A stretch of DNA of 64,000 nucleotides from Evernia prunastri (lineage: Eukaryota; Ascomycota; Lecanoromycetes; Lecanorales; Parmeliaceae), in assembly GCA_003184365.1 (NCBI GenBank), contig NKYR01000025.1:290731-354730 (forward strand). Direction: 5' to 3'. The notes under the pieces are model-generated. The model worked only from the letters and a program-made list of their open reading frames with translations. It did not search any database and was not told the origin of the DNA. Made by a program: the position numbers and the translations under genes. Positions 32,898 to 45,700 of the stretch are shown piece by piece (the first letter of the stretch is position 1; every line of letters starts with the position of its first letter).

Positions 32898-33665
32898 ATG
32901 CGGTCGATGTTACGTCTGCTGTTCCTGGTATCGGTCTTGCTATCTTTCCTCGCGTCACGCACAAGCGCCCATCCTCGACCTGCTGCAGCTGCAGACTCCT
33001 TAGGCAACACCGTCATCAGTGATACTGCTCGAGTTCGCCAACCCATCGGGTTCACGACGTCGGTCCAAAGCCTTGAAAACGATCATGAGCGTGCGATAGC
33101 AGCATCAAGCCCCAGCCTCACACCTCGCGCTCCCCTTGGATTCCATGAGTACCTTGAAATTGGTAACGGCTGGAACATGTATTATAGCACTTGGCCTGCT
33201 ATGGCTCTTCCCGTCCGTAAGTCTATGCTTGAAATGCCGTACCATTGCGACCGATCTAGTAGCAATGAAACGCCGGTCCCCGCGAGCAGTTCTTGTACCA
33301 TAGTGGTCCATTCAATTCCCTAAAATTTGTCTTCTATCTTCAGCATATTCATCTTTAGCAAATCCGCTGACTTTCCAACAGAACCGGCCGCCTGGGCCCT
33401 TTCCCACCTCTACACCACCATCCTCATCCATGCCCGTGGCAAATGGAGCACATCCCCGCCTCAGCATAGCATCAGCCTCACGTACGGCGGCATCCGCATC
33501 ATCATGTCCTGCCCGCAGAAACCGATCTCCTGGCTCTTCGTGGGCAACTTCGCGGAACAGTTGCTGAAGATCACCCAGGGTGGGTGGACCGGTATCTATG
33601 AGGTTATGCTCAGCCAGGCGGATTCGGATGTTAGTATTGGGGTAAGGTTGAGTGTGGTGCCTTGA
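32898..33665 (+). CDS. Small secreted protein, possible paralogue of the 27.9-kb gene
   Basis: Exons 32898..33216 and 33382..33665 join in phase over a 165-bp GTAAGT..CAG intron that has a CTGAC branch site 13 bases before the acceptor; about 200 residues. Signal peptide at about 1-24 (LLFLVSVLLSFLA). The mature protein has a basic/Ala/Ser N-terminal region, then WNMYYSTWPAMALPV, a helix with ALSHLYTTIL, the strand SLTYGGIRIIM, PISWLFVGNFAEQLL, and a closing GWTGIYEVML strand. Length, intracellular order of elements and the LPV/aa-helix/GGI-strand pattern resemble the secreted protein 4.5 kb upstream, but identity is low. Only one or two cysteines are present. No enzymatic motif. Confidence 0.75.
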
Positions 33666-34576
33666 TTAGGTTGTGGGTAGATGGGCGGAGAGGGTAGTTG
33701 GGTCTTCTTGTGCTGATGTAATTTCTTGAAGCAACGTCTGCTAATGAGTGTCGCTCGAAGACGGGGGGGTGTTGATACTGTCCTTAGGATCTTATCTAGC
33801 GCGGGCCATGTTGTTCGCCCTCATCTACACAGTCTCCTCCCATTCCCACTATTACTGTAAGTGGTACGTATCTCTGCCACTTTTTCCTCTTCAACATACC
33901 AGCACCCGGAAGCGGTCTGGCCCCCTGCCCAAGCATCCTTTCCCGCGTCGTCTATCTCTTTTATGGACACTCAATTCTCCCAAATGAGGCCAGCATGGAA
34001 GTGAGATCGAGAAGCTAGTAGATGCGATGAATGGAGATCAGTACGAGCAGATGCACATACTACTTGTGTCGGTGCAAAATGCGTTTAAACTGGAATGATA
34101 TCAAGTCGGATTTGCGTGGTCTGCTTATTTGCTATTTATACCTCGATTTATTCGACTCAAGGGGCGTTGGAGTTTGAGCATGGCTACGGCCAGAGGAGCA
34201 CTATGGGTAATACAAATACAGTGGGGCAGTATGAAAGCGCCAGACGCGGGAAACAGAAAAGCTTAGAGGTGGTTGAGGGGGTTTAGACACTCACAAACGA
34301 ATTCATCAATCGTACATCCAAGAGTACGATTGCATCTTGAAATCCCTAGAGGCAGCTTTCTACTCTCGCCCACGCTCCCCCTTCTTGCTTCTATGAAAAG
34401 GGTTCTTGGCAAACAGTGATTAAAGAGAGTGATCTCTGGCGTCTCTCGCAAAAATGGTTGAGACTGTGATAAGTTCATCACTTTCGTTTTCTATATCCTT
34501 ATGAAAGCATGAAGGTATGACAGATCCTCTGGCAGCTAGCACGACGGTAGTATCTGCAATTTGCTTATCGTCACCT
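33666..34576. other. Intergenic, no gene seen
   Basis: Short frames only. The right side is the 3' flank of the minus-strand SDR relic. Confidence 0.45.
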
Positions 34577-35683
34577 TTACAAATGCACCGTCAAAGTCGC
34601 TCCAGCATCAGCAACCAGCCCCTTTCCGTCGATGTAACTGCCGCTTGGACCAGACAAGAAGATGATGTAGTCCACGACCTCCTCAGGCACTGCTGCCCGC
34701 TTCAATGGAGATACTGCCTTGATCATTGCGCCTAGCTTTGGCACGCGCTCGAGGCTTTTCTGCATCATTGGTGTATCGACCCAAGAAGGGCACACAGTGT
34801 TGACACGGATATTTGAGGGCAACAAATCGAGAGCTAGCTCAGCACAATCAATTAGCGATGGTGCTGAACGGCCTCAGGGGAGTAGTTGGTATGAACCAGG
34901 TTACACAGCAGCGTACACAGCTGGCATGGCAGGGGAAGAAGGGGTTATTGAAAAACGACGGGATAAAAAAAGAAATGAAGACTGACCAGCACTCTTCGTA
35001 ATGCCTATGATAGCATGCTTTGATGTGGTTTACGGCATCATGCCTGGCGCCGCAACATACGAGTTCACCGATCCCACATTCACGATCGAGCCACGACCTA
35101 GACTTCTTGTCCCAAACCGGCGGCTCTCGTAGCTTCGAGGTTCTTGCGCAGCCATAGCCTTGGAAACAGCACACACGCAAAGCATAGTGCCGCGCACATT
35201 GATCTCAAGGGTCCGCGAGAACACGTCTGCGTCAATGTTCGGTGATAACGCGACGGAGAGGTTGCCGATCTGGAAAGTAGCCAAGCGTTAGTCCATGCTG
35301 GAGACTGGGAAAGAAGCGAAAGGGTTTCATTACACCAGCACTGTTCACACTGTAGTCGATTCTGCCGAGTTTGTCAAGGGTGGTCTGCACCATGTTGTCC
35401 ACACTGGCTTCATCCGTGATGTCAACTTTCACCGCTATGGCTTTGAAAGAATCATGCACCGCGAATTTTTTGCTCTCCTCGGCAGCGGCCAAGGCACCCT
35501 CTTCGTTCATGTCTGCAAAGGCCATGCCTTTGGCTCCGGCTTCGGCGAAGGCAAAGGCTGTTTCTTTACCAATGCCGCTGGCGGCCTGGTCAAACCAGGT
35601 TAGTAGGGTTTCGGGCTGGCATAAGTGAAGACGCTTACCCCAGTGACAAGTGCAATGCCGTCCAACGAGACTTTGCCCGCCAT
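34577..35683 (-). pseudogene. Short-chain dehydrogenase (SDR) with stop at the catalytic Tyr
   Basis: Four exons read downwards: 35683..35639, 35585..35334, 35269..34987 and 34833..34577, with introns of 53, 64 and 153 bp. All junctions keep phase and the total (837 bp, 278 codons plus stop) is the usual length of a classical SDR. The NAD(P)-binding motif is intact (VTGAASGIGK across the first junction), as are NSAG, the SIVNVGSVNS strand with the catalytic Ser region, and the C-terminal VCPSWVDTPM and GKGLVADAGAT. The YxxxK active site reads stop-TTSK: the codon after GMMP is TAA at 35030-35032. Everything after it is still in frame and conserved (HAIIGITKSA). No splice choice rescues the Tyr. 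This family is common in fungal polyketide clusters, where it oxidises or reduces intermediates. The gene lies next to an FSH hydrolase relic and a PKS relic. Confidence 0.88.
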
Positions 35684-36699
35684 CTTGACCGGAACCCCAA
35701 AGACTTGAACGACGGTGATTATTAGGGGATGATGCTGTAATGTTGATGGTAGATTGATGTTCAAGGCTACAAGCAGCAAGACTGGGCTGTGGGCTCACTT
35801 CTGCAATGAGTAAGAACATTGAGTTGAGGTTTGAAGGGTGTCACGAAAGGACTGTCTCGGAAATGGTGGTAGTCAGCCCTGTCGGACCTACCGGACTAGT
35901 CGCCACGGCAGGGCTGGAGGTTGGTCGCTCACACCAAATATCGCTAGATTTCGCGTATGGGCATAGCCCATGTGCATTGCATTGTCTCAGGTCAGCAAGC
36001 CATGTCGATTCAGGTCATGGCGAGAAGCCATGGTAGAGTGGGGATTCGTAGCCTTCTTTGGTGTGAAATAATCTATAAAGACCATGTCTTCCCACGGGCA
36101 ATTGTCTCCTCAGTCAATTCTTCCCATTCAGAGCAATTGCAACATTTTCTTCCCACCCTCCCACGCTTGTATCTAGTCATTTGTTTAGAATTCATCTCTC
36201 CAAGACATATCGCTATAGATATGGGAGTTTTTCCAGTGCTGAGGTACGAGAATACGCCTATGACGGCCTCTATTCGATGGTTTACCTCGGCCTGGAATAG
36301 GCCAATCATGTTTGTTTACACATTGTTCAGGTCACATGTTTTCGCGATGATGTGGCGAAGACTGATGGCTGAATTTGAGGGACACGATGTGCACCGTGCA
36401 CAAGGCACGGTGTTATCGCTTCTCTGTTTATGGGAGAGGTTCCACACCTGCATTACATAAGTCAAGGGAAATCCGAGGGTAGGGTAATTATTAAAAGCAG
36501 CACCAGATTCTTGCTTGCACCGCGCGGGGCTATGTTGTATATAAGTACATACATATAGGTTCTAGGTAGTTCTCTTCCGCACTACTCCAGCCCGGCGCGA
36601 AATTTGACCCAAGATCAGCCTCATTCATCTCCTACAAGCCTGTACGCCCCGAACACAAAGAAGCTATGCACGATACCTCACGGGATCTTTAGGCATCCA
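35684..36699. other. Intergenic, no gene seen
   Basis: Short frames only; the left end is the SDR upstream region. Nothing else is supported. Confidence 0.45.
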
Positions 36700-36970
36700 T
36701 ATCATCCTTCATGCAGTCAGCAGATAGCCTTACTCTACATTGAGACGTTTTTCGAGCTTCGGAGCACCAATCGGCGATTTCAGATGCAGTTGTTTTAATG
36801 CATGCGCAGATCCATGGTCTGAGCAAGACAACATGCAATTATCATTCATGCGGTCAGCAGATAGTTTGGCTATATGTCGAGATGTCTTCCGAGCTTCGGA
36901 GTATCCATCGTCCAGTTCATAGGCAGTTGCTTCCGTGCATAGGCAGATCCATGGTCTAAGCACGACGTCC
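36700..36970. repeat. Tandem duplication, period 137 bp
   Basis: Copy 1 (about 36700-36836) and copy 2 (about 36837-36970) share CATGC(A/G)GTCAGCAGATAG, CGAGCTTCGGAG, GCAGTTG and GCAGATCCATGGTCT in the same order. They differ at many positions, so the duplication is not recent. It is non-coding as far as I can see. Confidence 0.8.
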
Positions 36971-38029
36971 GTGCTGCTAGCCTCGTCCCTCACACGTTAG
37001 CAAAGCCAAGCGTGGGATGTATCATTCGTCCAATGGCGTCGTCTCACTGGGGCTCAGGACCCGACAGACCCTATGTGACCAACCATAAACCCTACATCAG
37101 GCTCCTGCTAGCGTGCACTCCCCGAACACAAGGTGAGGAAGACGACATGTAGCTACCCATTTACGAATCCGCAGTACATTCCAACTACCTGCACTACTTC
37201 CTGGCTGGGTTGTACAGCTGGACGACCTGCGGGCGCATTTGGGGTCGCCGACCGGTGTGGTGAGGCGTCGAAAAGATGAACAAACTACTTCTGAATGCCG
37301 AATAGACACACTCCGCATAGTTACATAGAATGTCATTTCAGTATTGCGTTTGCTATCCGTACCAACTCGAGTTTGTATATTAGTACTTTTATTGACCAAG
37401 TATTCGTCTCTACTATAACCTTCTATCACCGAGCTTTCAACTATGATCGCCATGTCTGACACCACGAAAAGGAATAATGAGCTTACGGACACTTGATTAC
37501 GGACACTAGATCCATCGAGGCACTCCAAACAAGCGTCCTAAGCCGAAACACTGCAGAGGAAGCAGTCGAAGCCACTGGTGCCTATATTTAAAGGTCCCAG
37601 GATCCACCTCATCACTGCAGCGACGAATTTCTCAATTATACCCAGAGCCTTCGCTAATACGCAACCTCAGATTTTGTATGTGCTTATTCCTGACTGACTT
37701 GGAGATTTCAATTGTGGTCACTGCGATGATTTGAATCACCAACGATTTAAGCGAGTTTCAATCAAGTAGCTGGATCGTTGCTGCATACTTGCTGGGCAAC
37801 GTCGATGCGAACTGCACATTAAGTGCAAACGAAACCACCAATTGATGTCTAATAGAGGTCCTTATCATCTTCTCAAAACTGAGCGACGTCTTTTGGAGAA
37901 AATGTGTCCTACTTACGGTCAGCGGCATTTTCGTAGTCTTCTCTGCGGTATGTGGAGCAGCTCAGACGATACAGCAACTATGGGTGAATGAGATCAAGGT
38001 CGAATTGAGCAAAGTTGACACTCACGATA
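36971..38029. other. Intergenic, no gene seen
   Basis: A minus-strand frame at 37097..37528 is featureless. Nothing else is supported. Confidence 0.45.
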
Positions 38030-38602
38030 CAATCGATCGTTTCTACCCCAAACATGAGCGGTCGGAATCTCAATGATCTCGCCCATCTTCTCCCCACCGC
38101 ATCACCCTCCTTCGCCCCGCAGCCATGTTAGGTCCTCTGGTACCCCTCCGCTCAAAAAAAGTTGCGCAGCGAAACACGGGGTACAGCCGTGCTTTGAGAG
38201 GATCCTGTTCCGCTCTTTGCAGCAACATCGACAAAGCTAGCACCGCGCCCTGCAAGAACGCCATCACGCCGTCAAACGGGCCGTTTTCTGCGATATACGT
38301 TACCAAGTCCGATAACTCTTTGCAACAACTTTCGGAGGACGTATCGTCTGCGTATTGCAGATAGTGGTCGGAAGAGGAAACGAAGGGCTCGATTGCTGCC
38401 GAATGCGTTAAGACGAGTCGTGCTACGGAGCCCAGATAGGGAAAGGGAGAAAAGACGGTACACCAGGTGCTGTCTGGGCAGGGACTGGCGCGTCTAAGAA
38501 CCCAAAAGTGTGCTGTGGTCCCAAGGTGTAGCGAATTGCTGCTAGCTGTGCCTCGAAGATGCGGCTGTTAGTGCCCATTCCGCGCAGGCAAAGAAACCGC
38601 AT
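38030..38602 (-). pseudogene. FSH-family serine hydrolase (LovG-like) relic, nucleophile Ser replaced by Leu
   Basis: From ATG 38602 the protein opens MRFLCLRGMGTNSRIF, the typical start of fungal FSH serine hydrolases (usually LCLHGMGTNS; His is Arg here). A 68-bp intron at 38396..38463, with a CTTAAC branch-like site, joins it to AIEPFVSSSDHYLQYADD, ENGPFDGVMAF and the helix after the nucleophile. The nucleophile elbow should be FSQG but reads FLQG (TTG at 38253-38255, one C-to-T change from TCG). Beyond FRCATFF the frame breaks up: a block with EIIEIPTAHVWGRND, which carries the family's Asp region, lies in another frame at about 38034-38090, and the His region is not found. In characterised HR-PKS pathways, LovG-type FSH hydrolases release the polyketide. 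Its place between an SDR and a PKS relic fits that. Confidence 0.8.
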
Positions 38603-40625
38603 GATAGGTGAAAAAGCGAAGCACAAAGAGTCGATGCGGAGAAGTCGGAAGACGGCAAAACACTGATGGAATTTGAGAACGGTCCGTTTTACGAGTCAAG
38701 CCAGGAGATCAGGCACAAAACACGATGAAGACCTCTCATCACCGTGTTATTTCTGGCTGTCTAGTCTGACATTAAATTTGGATAGCCTTGTAGGTTGTAG
38801 GGAATGAGAATGACGTACGAGAGCGGCCCGTTTTCATGAACATGGGTTTAAATGTTGTACTCTCTGTTATTGAATCCGAATGCGTGTGCATGGCAGCGTG
38901 ATCGCTGTAAAGTCATAGCTGTTCGAAACAGCGGTACCAAGCTTATGCATGGTCAGCAGCAGCCTTGCGATGATCAGGGGGTCTTTTGTGGGGTGGTAAT
39001 TAGGTAGGTACGCTGTGGTAGGTTGTCTCATTGTGAAAGCATGTGGCACCCGTTCTGCAAGTCCCAGGAGATACTGCATAGCATTGGACGGACATGTAGC
39101 TTCAACTCAACATTCAATCAGTTGCTCGTCGATCCCAAACATTGTAGCACTTGGCTGAGGATACAGCCGGGATGCGCCCCTTTTCTCTTAGGTATGTACA
39201 AGTACATTGAGTCTAGCTAGCATTATATCGACTGGCCATCCTTCCCCATGACCATGACGTACGTTGTAACACTAATTTACACGTTGGCTGTCCATCAGGA
39301 TTCATGATACTGTCGGCCTCATAAACGTGATTTTGGAAGTGCATTCGTCCTTATCTAGAGTCTATAATAGTCATGTCTCTATTTTCGAGCATCTCAAAGT
39401 GTTGCGATATAAGGTTCAGCCATGCTTTTTACGTGCATAACCCATCAATTTAAATTTGTATATGGATGTCACGATTACTACCATATAGTGACATTCGACG
39501 CTTTACGTACCCAAGATCATGATCTAATCGGAGCGTGCGAGGTATTCATCAAGCTAGATATGATCCGCACACGCCGAGTGTATGCACCATAACTCGCGAA
39601 AGACTGAAAAACCAGCATATCCAAAATGTGCAAGTCTTCCCTAATTTTCCAGCACGGCTGCAATCGTGAAACCGCCGCTCAGTAGTTACAAGTCGAGGCT
39701 GTCTCACATAGTCGTAACGATATGTATACGCGCACGAATGAGGAACACATATAAGGTCATGGTGCTAGGACACTGATTGTGTACTACCTAACATAGGTTC
39801 GGATTGACGCAGTTAACGTAGCCTTATGCAGAGAAATGCGGCTCCGTCCCAGGTTCTCGTAAGTTCGCGGGTGACAGAAAAGCCCGCAAGCCTTGCCATT
39901 GTGCCAGTTGAAAGTGCAACACGAATCTTTCGCTAGGTGATGATAAGGAAAAGACCCGTAATGGCCTATTCCACCGCAAGCATTCCTTCTCGAACGAGGT
40001 GGGGACGGAGTATTTTCTAAACAATGTAACTTGGTATGTGCAGGTTCTTGTATCATCCGCGAGGTAAAGTCTCAAGTATCAGAGGCATCCAAGTGACCTA
40101 GAGTTTCCTGTTCTCAAACAATTCAAAAGACGCTACGCACGATTTTTGGCATCGTGGCTGCCGCGGGTTCGACTCCTTCTCGCATGCAGATCAAAAGTCG
40201 CCGAGCTGTCATTGCGAAAATGGACAGGATCTGCGAGGGAGCGAGCTTAGAGCGGCACGTTTCTGGCTGCTGCATGCGTTTTCATGCAAGCTGCCTCGCT
40301 AGCAAGCCTTCTTCGATTGTTGCTTGGCCCCCCGCTGGTCTGGCAAATCAAGGCGGTCAGCGATCTGTCCGTCGACACGGCAGGGAGGGAACCATCGCGC
40401 GGCATTCTATCGTTGACGACGCAAGGCTGTAGCAATGCCCGGAATCAGAAAGGTTATGGCACACGCTGGGAGAGGTGTCTAGATTGCGAGATCTTTAATA
40501 AGCGGACTATGAATAACTTAACATATTCCCATTTCCCCACGTAGGCCATGGCGCCTACCTACCATATCAGCATTTGCTCATCCTCCTAATCAAATCGTGA
40601 GACACACGTAATCGCCATCGCCACA
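38603..40625. other. Intergenic, no gene seen
   Basis: Two kilobases without a supported gene. Minus-strand frames at 39784..40075 overlap in two frames and match nothing I recognise. This may be decayed sequence of the old cluster. Confidence 0.45.
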
Positions 40626-42024
40626 ATGTCGAGCCCTACACCAGAGCAACTGCAGGCATTGCTCAATGGTCCTGCTTTGAAGCCTCCACCGGGTGTAGTC
40701 CCCAATTTTATTGATCCGCCTAATTTGTATGACACGGCCATAGCTGTTCAGATAGTCACTTTGGTTCTGTCCACGGTTGCCGTGGCTATGCGTATCTATA
40801 CGAAAGTTCGTATTATACATCAGATGGCAGCTGCAGATTGTAGGAGCTTTCTGTTCTTCGCTGGCTTCTCATGCTGATCTCTCCTAGATGCAGTCCTACT
40901 GGGATAGGTCCGTTCTTCTATGCTTCGAGATGTCTGTGTTGACATTTCACAGGCAGTCTCTGTCGGCGACTTCGTCCCTTCCTTCCTAATAAACAAGATT
41001 GCCCCTGGAGTCAATCAGTGGAACGTCCAACTCAAAGACCTCGTCTCATACTTATATGTGTGTTCCTGTGCCGAAGTACTGTTGTCATCAGAGCTAATAC
41101 CACGCAGTATATTCATGTGGGCTCTGTCCTGTACTGTTTCTCCATATTTTTGTCAAATTTTCAATCTTGCTGCAATATATACAAATCTTTGCACCGCTGA
41201 AGACTCGTAATGCGATATACTGGGCATCGCATGCCCTGATCTGGACGAATCTGGTTTTCTACCTCATCAGCTCTTTTCTCGAGATATTCGCTTGTAAACC
41301 CATTGCTAAAGCATGGGATCCTTTGATAACCAACGGCCACTGCATCAACACATTTGCGGTCAACGTAGCTGCAAGCTCTATCAACTCGCTTTCTGACATA
41401 GCCATTCTTGTTCTTCCTCAAGTCAGCATCTAGAGGCTACAAATGGCGATGAGGAGGAAAATTCAGATCTCGGCAATCTTTCTCATAGGTTCCTTGTTAG
41501 TGTGAATTCTCTAGGACTAAACTTACATGTTAACTCCGAATAGTGCATGCGTATGCTCCATAGTTCGGCTTTTCTACGCTATCAAAGTCTACGGAGCCAC
41601 AGATATAACATATCACTCCTGGTATACTAAACTCTGGACGGCTCCCGAGGTGGCTTCGGGTATCGTTGTCGCATGCTTGCCCCTCTTGCCCAAATTTTTT
41701 CAAGGACTCAAAGAGATGGGAACACTCTCAAAGATCGGGTCCGCATTGAAGTCGCCCCTCAATCTTACTATCATCGCAGGTCGAAGGAGCACAGATGATC
41801 ATTCGGCTGAGAACCACACGAGCTTGAACGCACCTACGTTTCGCAGCACGATTTTGCGGCCAGGCCAGTATAAAACGCTCTCTGATAGAGAGCCACTGGC
41901 GAAGAGATCCCACGGGTTTTTGGCAGATACTACCTTTGGCGACGAAGAATACATTCAAGCGGAGGCCCACATCATGCGAACGATTGATACTCATACACAG
42001 TCAGAATCAAAAAGCCACACCTGA
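40626..42024 (+). pseudogene. SAT4/PTH11-like integral membrane protein, broken
   Basis: The N terminus from ATG 40626 has a first transmembrane segment (VQIVTLVLSTVAVAMRIYTKV). After a short intron (40840..40887) the second segment opens YAVLLG and then meets a TAG. Further blocks of the fungal rhodopsin-domain family are spread over different frames: NQWNVQLKDLVSYLY, LYCFSIFLSNF, ILLQYIQIFAPLKTRN, WTNLVFYLISSFLEIFACKP, INSLSDIAILVLPQVS and FYAIKVYGATDITYHSWYTK. A base is missing near 41160, shifting FLSNF out of frame with ILLQ. The codon after QVSI is TAG at 41431-41433, where the family has Trp. The tail after the last membrane block stays open to 42024. In intact form such proteins have seven segments and are often near secondary-metabolite or pathogenicity genes. 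Here it cannot be made whole by splicing. Confidence 0.8.
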
Positions 42025-42762
42025 TCCCACAGCACCAACGGCTTAAGATCAGTACTCCAGGAGGAAAGCTTTTACGGTACCAGCGTGGAAGCATAGCGCC
42101 CACAAAGCACGCCAGTAATGGGCTCAGCAGTTTTTAGCAATGTTTAATGGGCTTCTATATGTATTGGTGTGAGAATCGCAGTCAAAGTGAGGTAAACTTC
42201 TTCGTCACTTTACAGTAACGTCAATGGGTCTTGTGCAACGCCGAAGTCTGTCAACGGCGAGCAACATCAGCGAATTTTCCCGGGTCTGTACAGACAATCA
42301 TGCTGGGAACCTTGACATGGCACAGCGTGTACACCAGCCCGCCAGTAGCGTTTGCTTGCGTAATCACGCGTAATGGTTGAGCAGCAGGCCACCGCATCTG
42401 AAACACATTTAATGACATCTATGCGGCTCGAAATCCTATGTACTGTGTAAGTAGCCGGTAAATCCCAATCAGTGCCCACAGTCGCTCTTCGAAAATACTA
42501 TCAGGGCTGTGCCTCGAGAGCAATACAATAGCCTGAGATTTCGTATCTTTTTGCTGGATATCTTCAACGCTGATCTTTGGACCTGTGGACTGTTCTGCCA
42601 GACACCCGCTTTCGGGCAGAATACCCTGCATTCTTACATTTTCTCGATATTGGTGGCGTAGAGTGTGCCTCAGAGTTGATTCACAGCAGTGATAGCCTTC
42701 AAGGTATGGAGAGGGCACAATTATAAATCTGCCCCAACAGTCTCCCAGTCTCTCGCTATGAC
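42025..42762. other. Spacer before the PKS relic
   Basis: A TATA-like TTATAAAT at about 42721 lies 40 bp before the PKS start codon. The minus-strand frame at 42419..42826 is probably a shadow. Nothing else is seen. Confidence 0.45.
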
Positions 42763-45700
42763 ATGGATACTCATGAAGGACAGATTCCTCAACAATCCAC
42801 AGAAAACACAGCGATGATGGCCACACGAAGTACTGCTGCCTTCGAGGAACCCGGGGCTGGGGCTATCCCAGGCGGTACTCCTCATCTCCATGATTTTCAC
42901 AAAGCTCATGATATCCTTGACGCTATTGCTATGATGGATTTGTCATTCAAGTATCCACAAGGTGTGGATTCCCCCGCTTCTCTTTGGTCAATGCTAGAGG
43001 GGAAGACATGTGCGATGACGGAATGGCCTAAAGACCGCATGAACCTGGATGCGTTGTACTATCGCGACGAGGACCGAGATGAAAGGGTGCGCCACAGCCG
43101 CCGTTCAACTTGGGCCTCCGTGAGTCAATCGTACAAAAGCTAAACAGCTCGCAAAAGGTCTTTGTGCCAGGTGCACACTTCGTAAGAGAGGATTTCGGCG
43201 TGTCCGAGGCCCAATTTGTTAGGATGTCAGCGACAGAAGCTAGAGCAGTGGATCCCCAGCACCGTATTATGCTCGAAGTAGCTTATCGCGCATTGGAGAA
43301 CGGTGAGTCACAGCGTCTCCCTGACCAAGATTCCTACTAAGGTCTCGCATGTAGCTGGTATTCCAATGGAAAGCGATTATGGCTCGAAAACTGGCGTTTA
43401 CAGCGGCTCAATGGACGATGACTACAAGCTTCTCGTGACAAAGGGTGCTGATTATCTACCAAAGTATGCGGCGACCGGAATGGCTGTTGATATGATTGCA
43501 AACTGTTTGAGCTGGTTCTTCAATTTCGCTAGGCCTAGCGTCAACATGGACTCTGCTTGCTCGAAGAGTCTAATGGCCTTGGACTTCGCAGTCCAAGGCT
43601 TGCGCAATGGCGACCTTGACATGGTCTGTTGTATTTTTCTCTGTGCTTCATGTCGCTAATAGCATCTACCAGCCACTTGTGACCGGAAGCAGCATGATCC
43701 CAGCGCTGGGACCCACTCTGACTTTGGTGAAGATGAACTTCTTACCAACTGACGGCAGACGTTACAATTTTGATGAAAGAGCCTATGGCTGCTCGAGAGG
43801 AGAAGATTTTGATATTGTAGTCATCGAACGTCTCAGTGACGCTATTTGAGATGGAAACACCATCCGAGTGGTGATCAGGTCAGCTGCTTCCAATCAAGAC
43901 AGCCGCAAGCCGAGCGTTACACAGTCCAGCAAGGACTCGCAGGCGCTTTGGATTAAAGCAACGTACAACAAAGCTGGGCTGGATCTAGGTCTTACCCAAT
44001 TTTTCGAAGCGCACGGTGAGTAAGTCGACTTGAAATTGCTGGCAGTTTTACGATTCATATTTCTTTGTGTTAGGAACTGGCACAGCCTTTGGTGATCCCA
44101 TTGAAGCAGATGCTATTAGTGCAGCGTTCAGGGAATCTCGTGCTCCACAAGACCCGTTATATATAAAACCTTTCTCTGGCCGATAGAAAGGTCTATCTCA
44201 TTAGTAAAATCTTGTAGTGGGACCTCCAAGTCAGATCTTGACCACCTCGAAGGGGGCAGTGGCATTGCGGGCCTTACCAAGAAACATGGACTCGTTGAGG
44301 GTGGAGTTAGCTGTGGATAATGTGGGAGCTCAAAGAATCAACACCGGAGTTGCTTAACACTCGCCCCACATGGAAAAAATCGCCACGGAGTATGCTGGGT
44401 GTCTTCGAGGTCTGCAAAAATGTATATTAGACCCTTCAGGGCGAGTGACAATGATTTTCTCTGTCACATGTGAGACAGTGCAAAATACAGATACATTATG
44501 CGTTGCGGAATACTGGGTCAGCAACATGGTCCAACCGGTTAGATACGTAGCGGCAGTGAACCGGATGGCTTCACGCTCAAAAGGCACTAGAAAGCTAGGT
44601 GCCATCAAGCAAGAAATCATACACGACGTGTTGTAGATTGGCCCACGCGCGGCATTCTTTCGAGCATGTCCCCGAGAACAGAAGTAAAGCGCAACTCCAC
44701 GCTTTCTCGAAAGCGTCCTGCGCTCGAGACCCTCTTGGACCTATGTGGACGCTTGTGGTGTCTCGGCCACCCGATCGCGCTGGAAAAGGTCTATCAGATG
44801 AACAAACATAGAGTCTCGCAGGGCCAAGCACTCGTTGACCTTCCAGAGTATCCTTTCAACTACTCGAAGAAGTACCGCCACGAAAGCAATACGAATAAGC
44901 ACTCCCGCCTACGACGACACCCTCGCCATGAGCTTTCAGGCACTCCTGTACCTGACTGGAATCCCTCGGAGCCTAGATGGCGCAAGATCTTTAGTACAAC
45001 GGAGATTCCATGGATTGAGGACCACAAAGTGAATGGTATGCCTGTATCAAGCAACAAGCATGCTTGTAATAGCGATCGAGGGCGCGGAACAGCTGGCAGG
45101 TCTTAATCAAGCCATTGTAGGCTTCAAATTCACAGATGCAACCTTTCCCTACGCCATTGCTGTAGGTGGTGCGGAGGGGATTGAGGTCCAGCGGGTCATG
45201 CGCCCCCTTTCGAATACCGTGAAGAAGGACTTTGATGCCCACGAATATTGGGTCTGCGTGCGCAAGGAAGACGAGCGGTAGGAAAATTGCCGTGGAACGA
45301 TGCAAGTCCTATGCAAGAAGTCTTGGGATGAACTCGATAGGGCCGAGAAAGATAGCCAAAGAGCGGCGTTTGATCGACAGCAATACGTCCAAGTACTTGC
45401 GGCATCCACGCTTAATGTGGAGACCGAGAACATATATCAGCAATGTATTGGTACGCTCAAGATGGTTTGAATGGATACCTCAGCAGTCCCAGCACTCCAT
45501 ACAGTCCCACGTCGCGCATCCAAACACCCTCGATGCCGCAGGGCAGCTCATGTGAGTCGCTATTAGGCAAGGAGCAACGGAGACAATTGTCAGTGGAGCA
45601 GCAGTGACACGTATCCAAAGCGCCTGGACGCCTAGCTCCGATCTAGCTTACCCAGAATCCAACGAGCATCTGCTTTTACGGTACTTCGTGTCTCAAAGGT

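Noticed and set aside
40150..40185. GGGTTCGACTCC as a tRNA T-arm
   Set aside because: Only the T-loop word matches; no other tRNA part.
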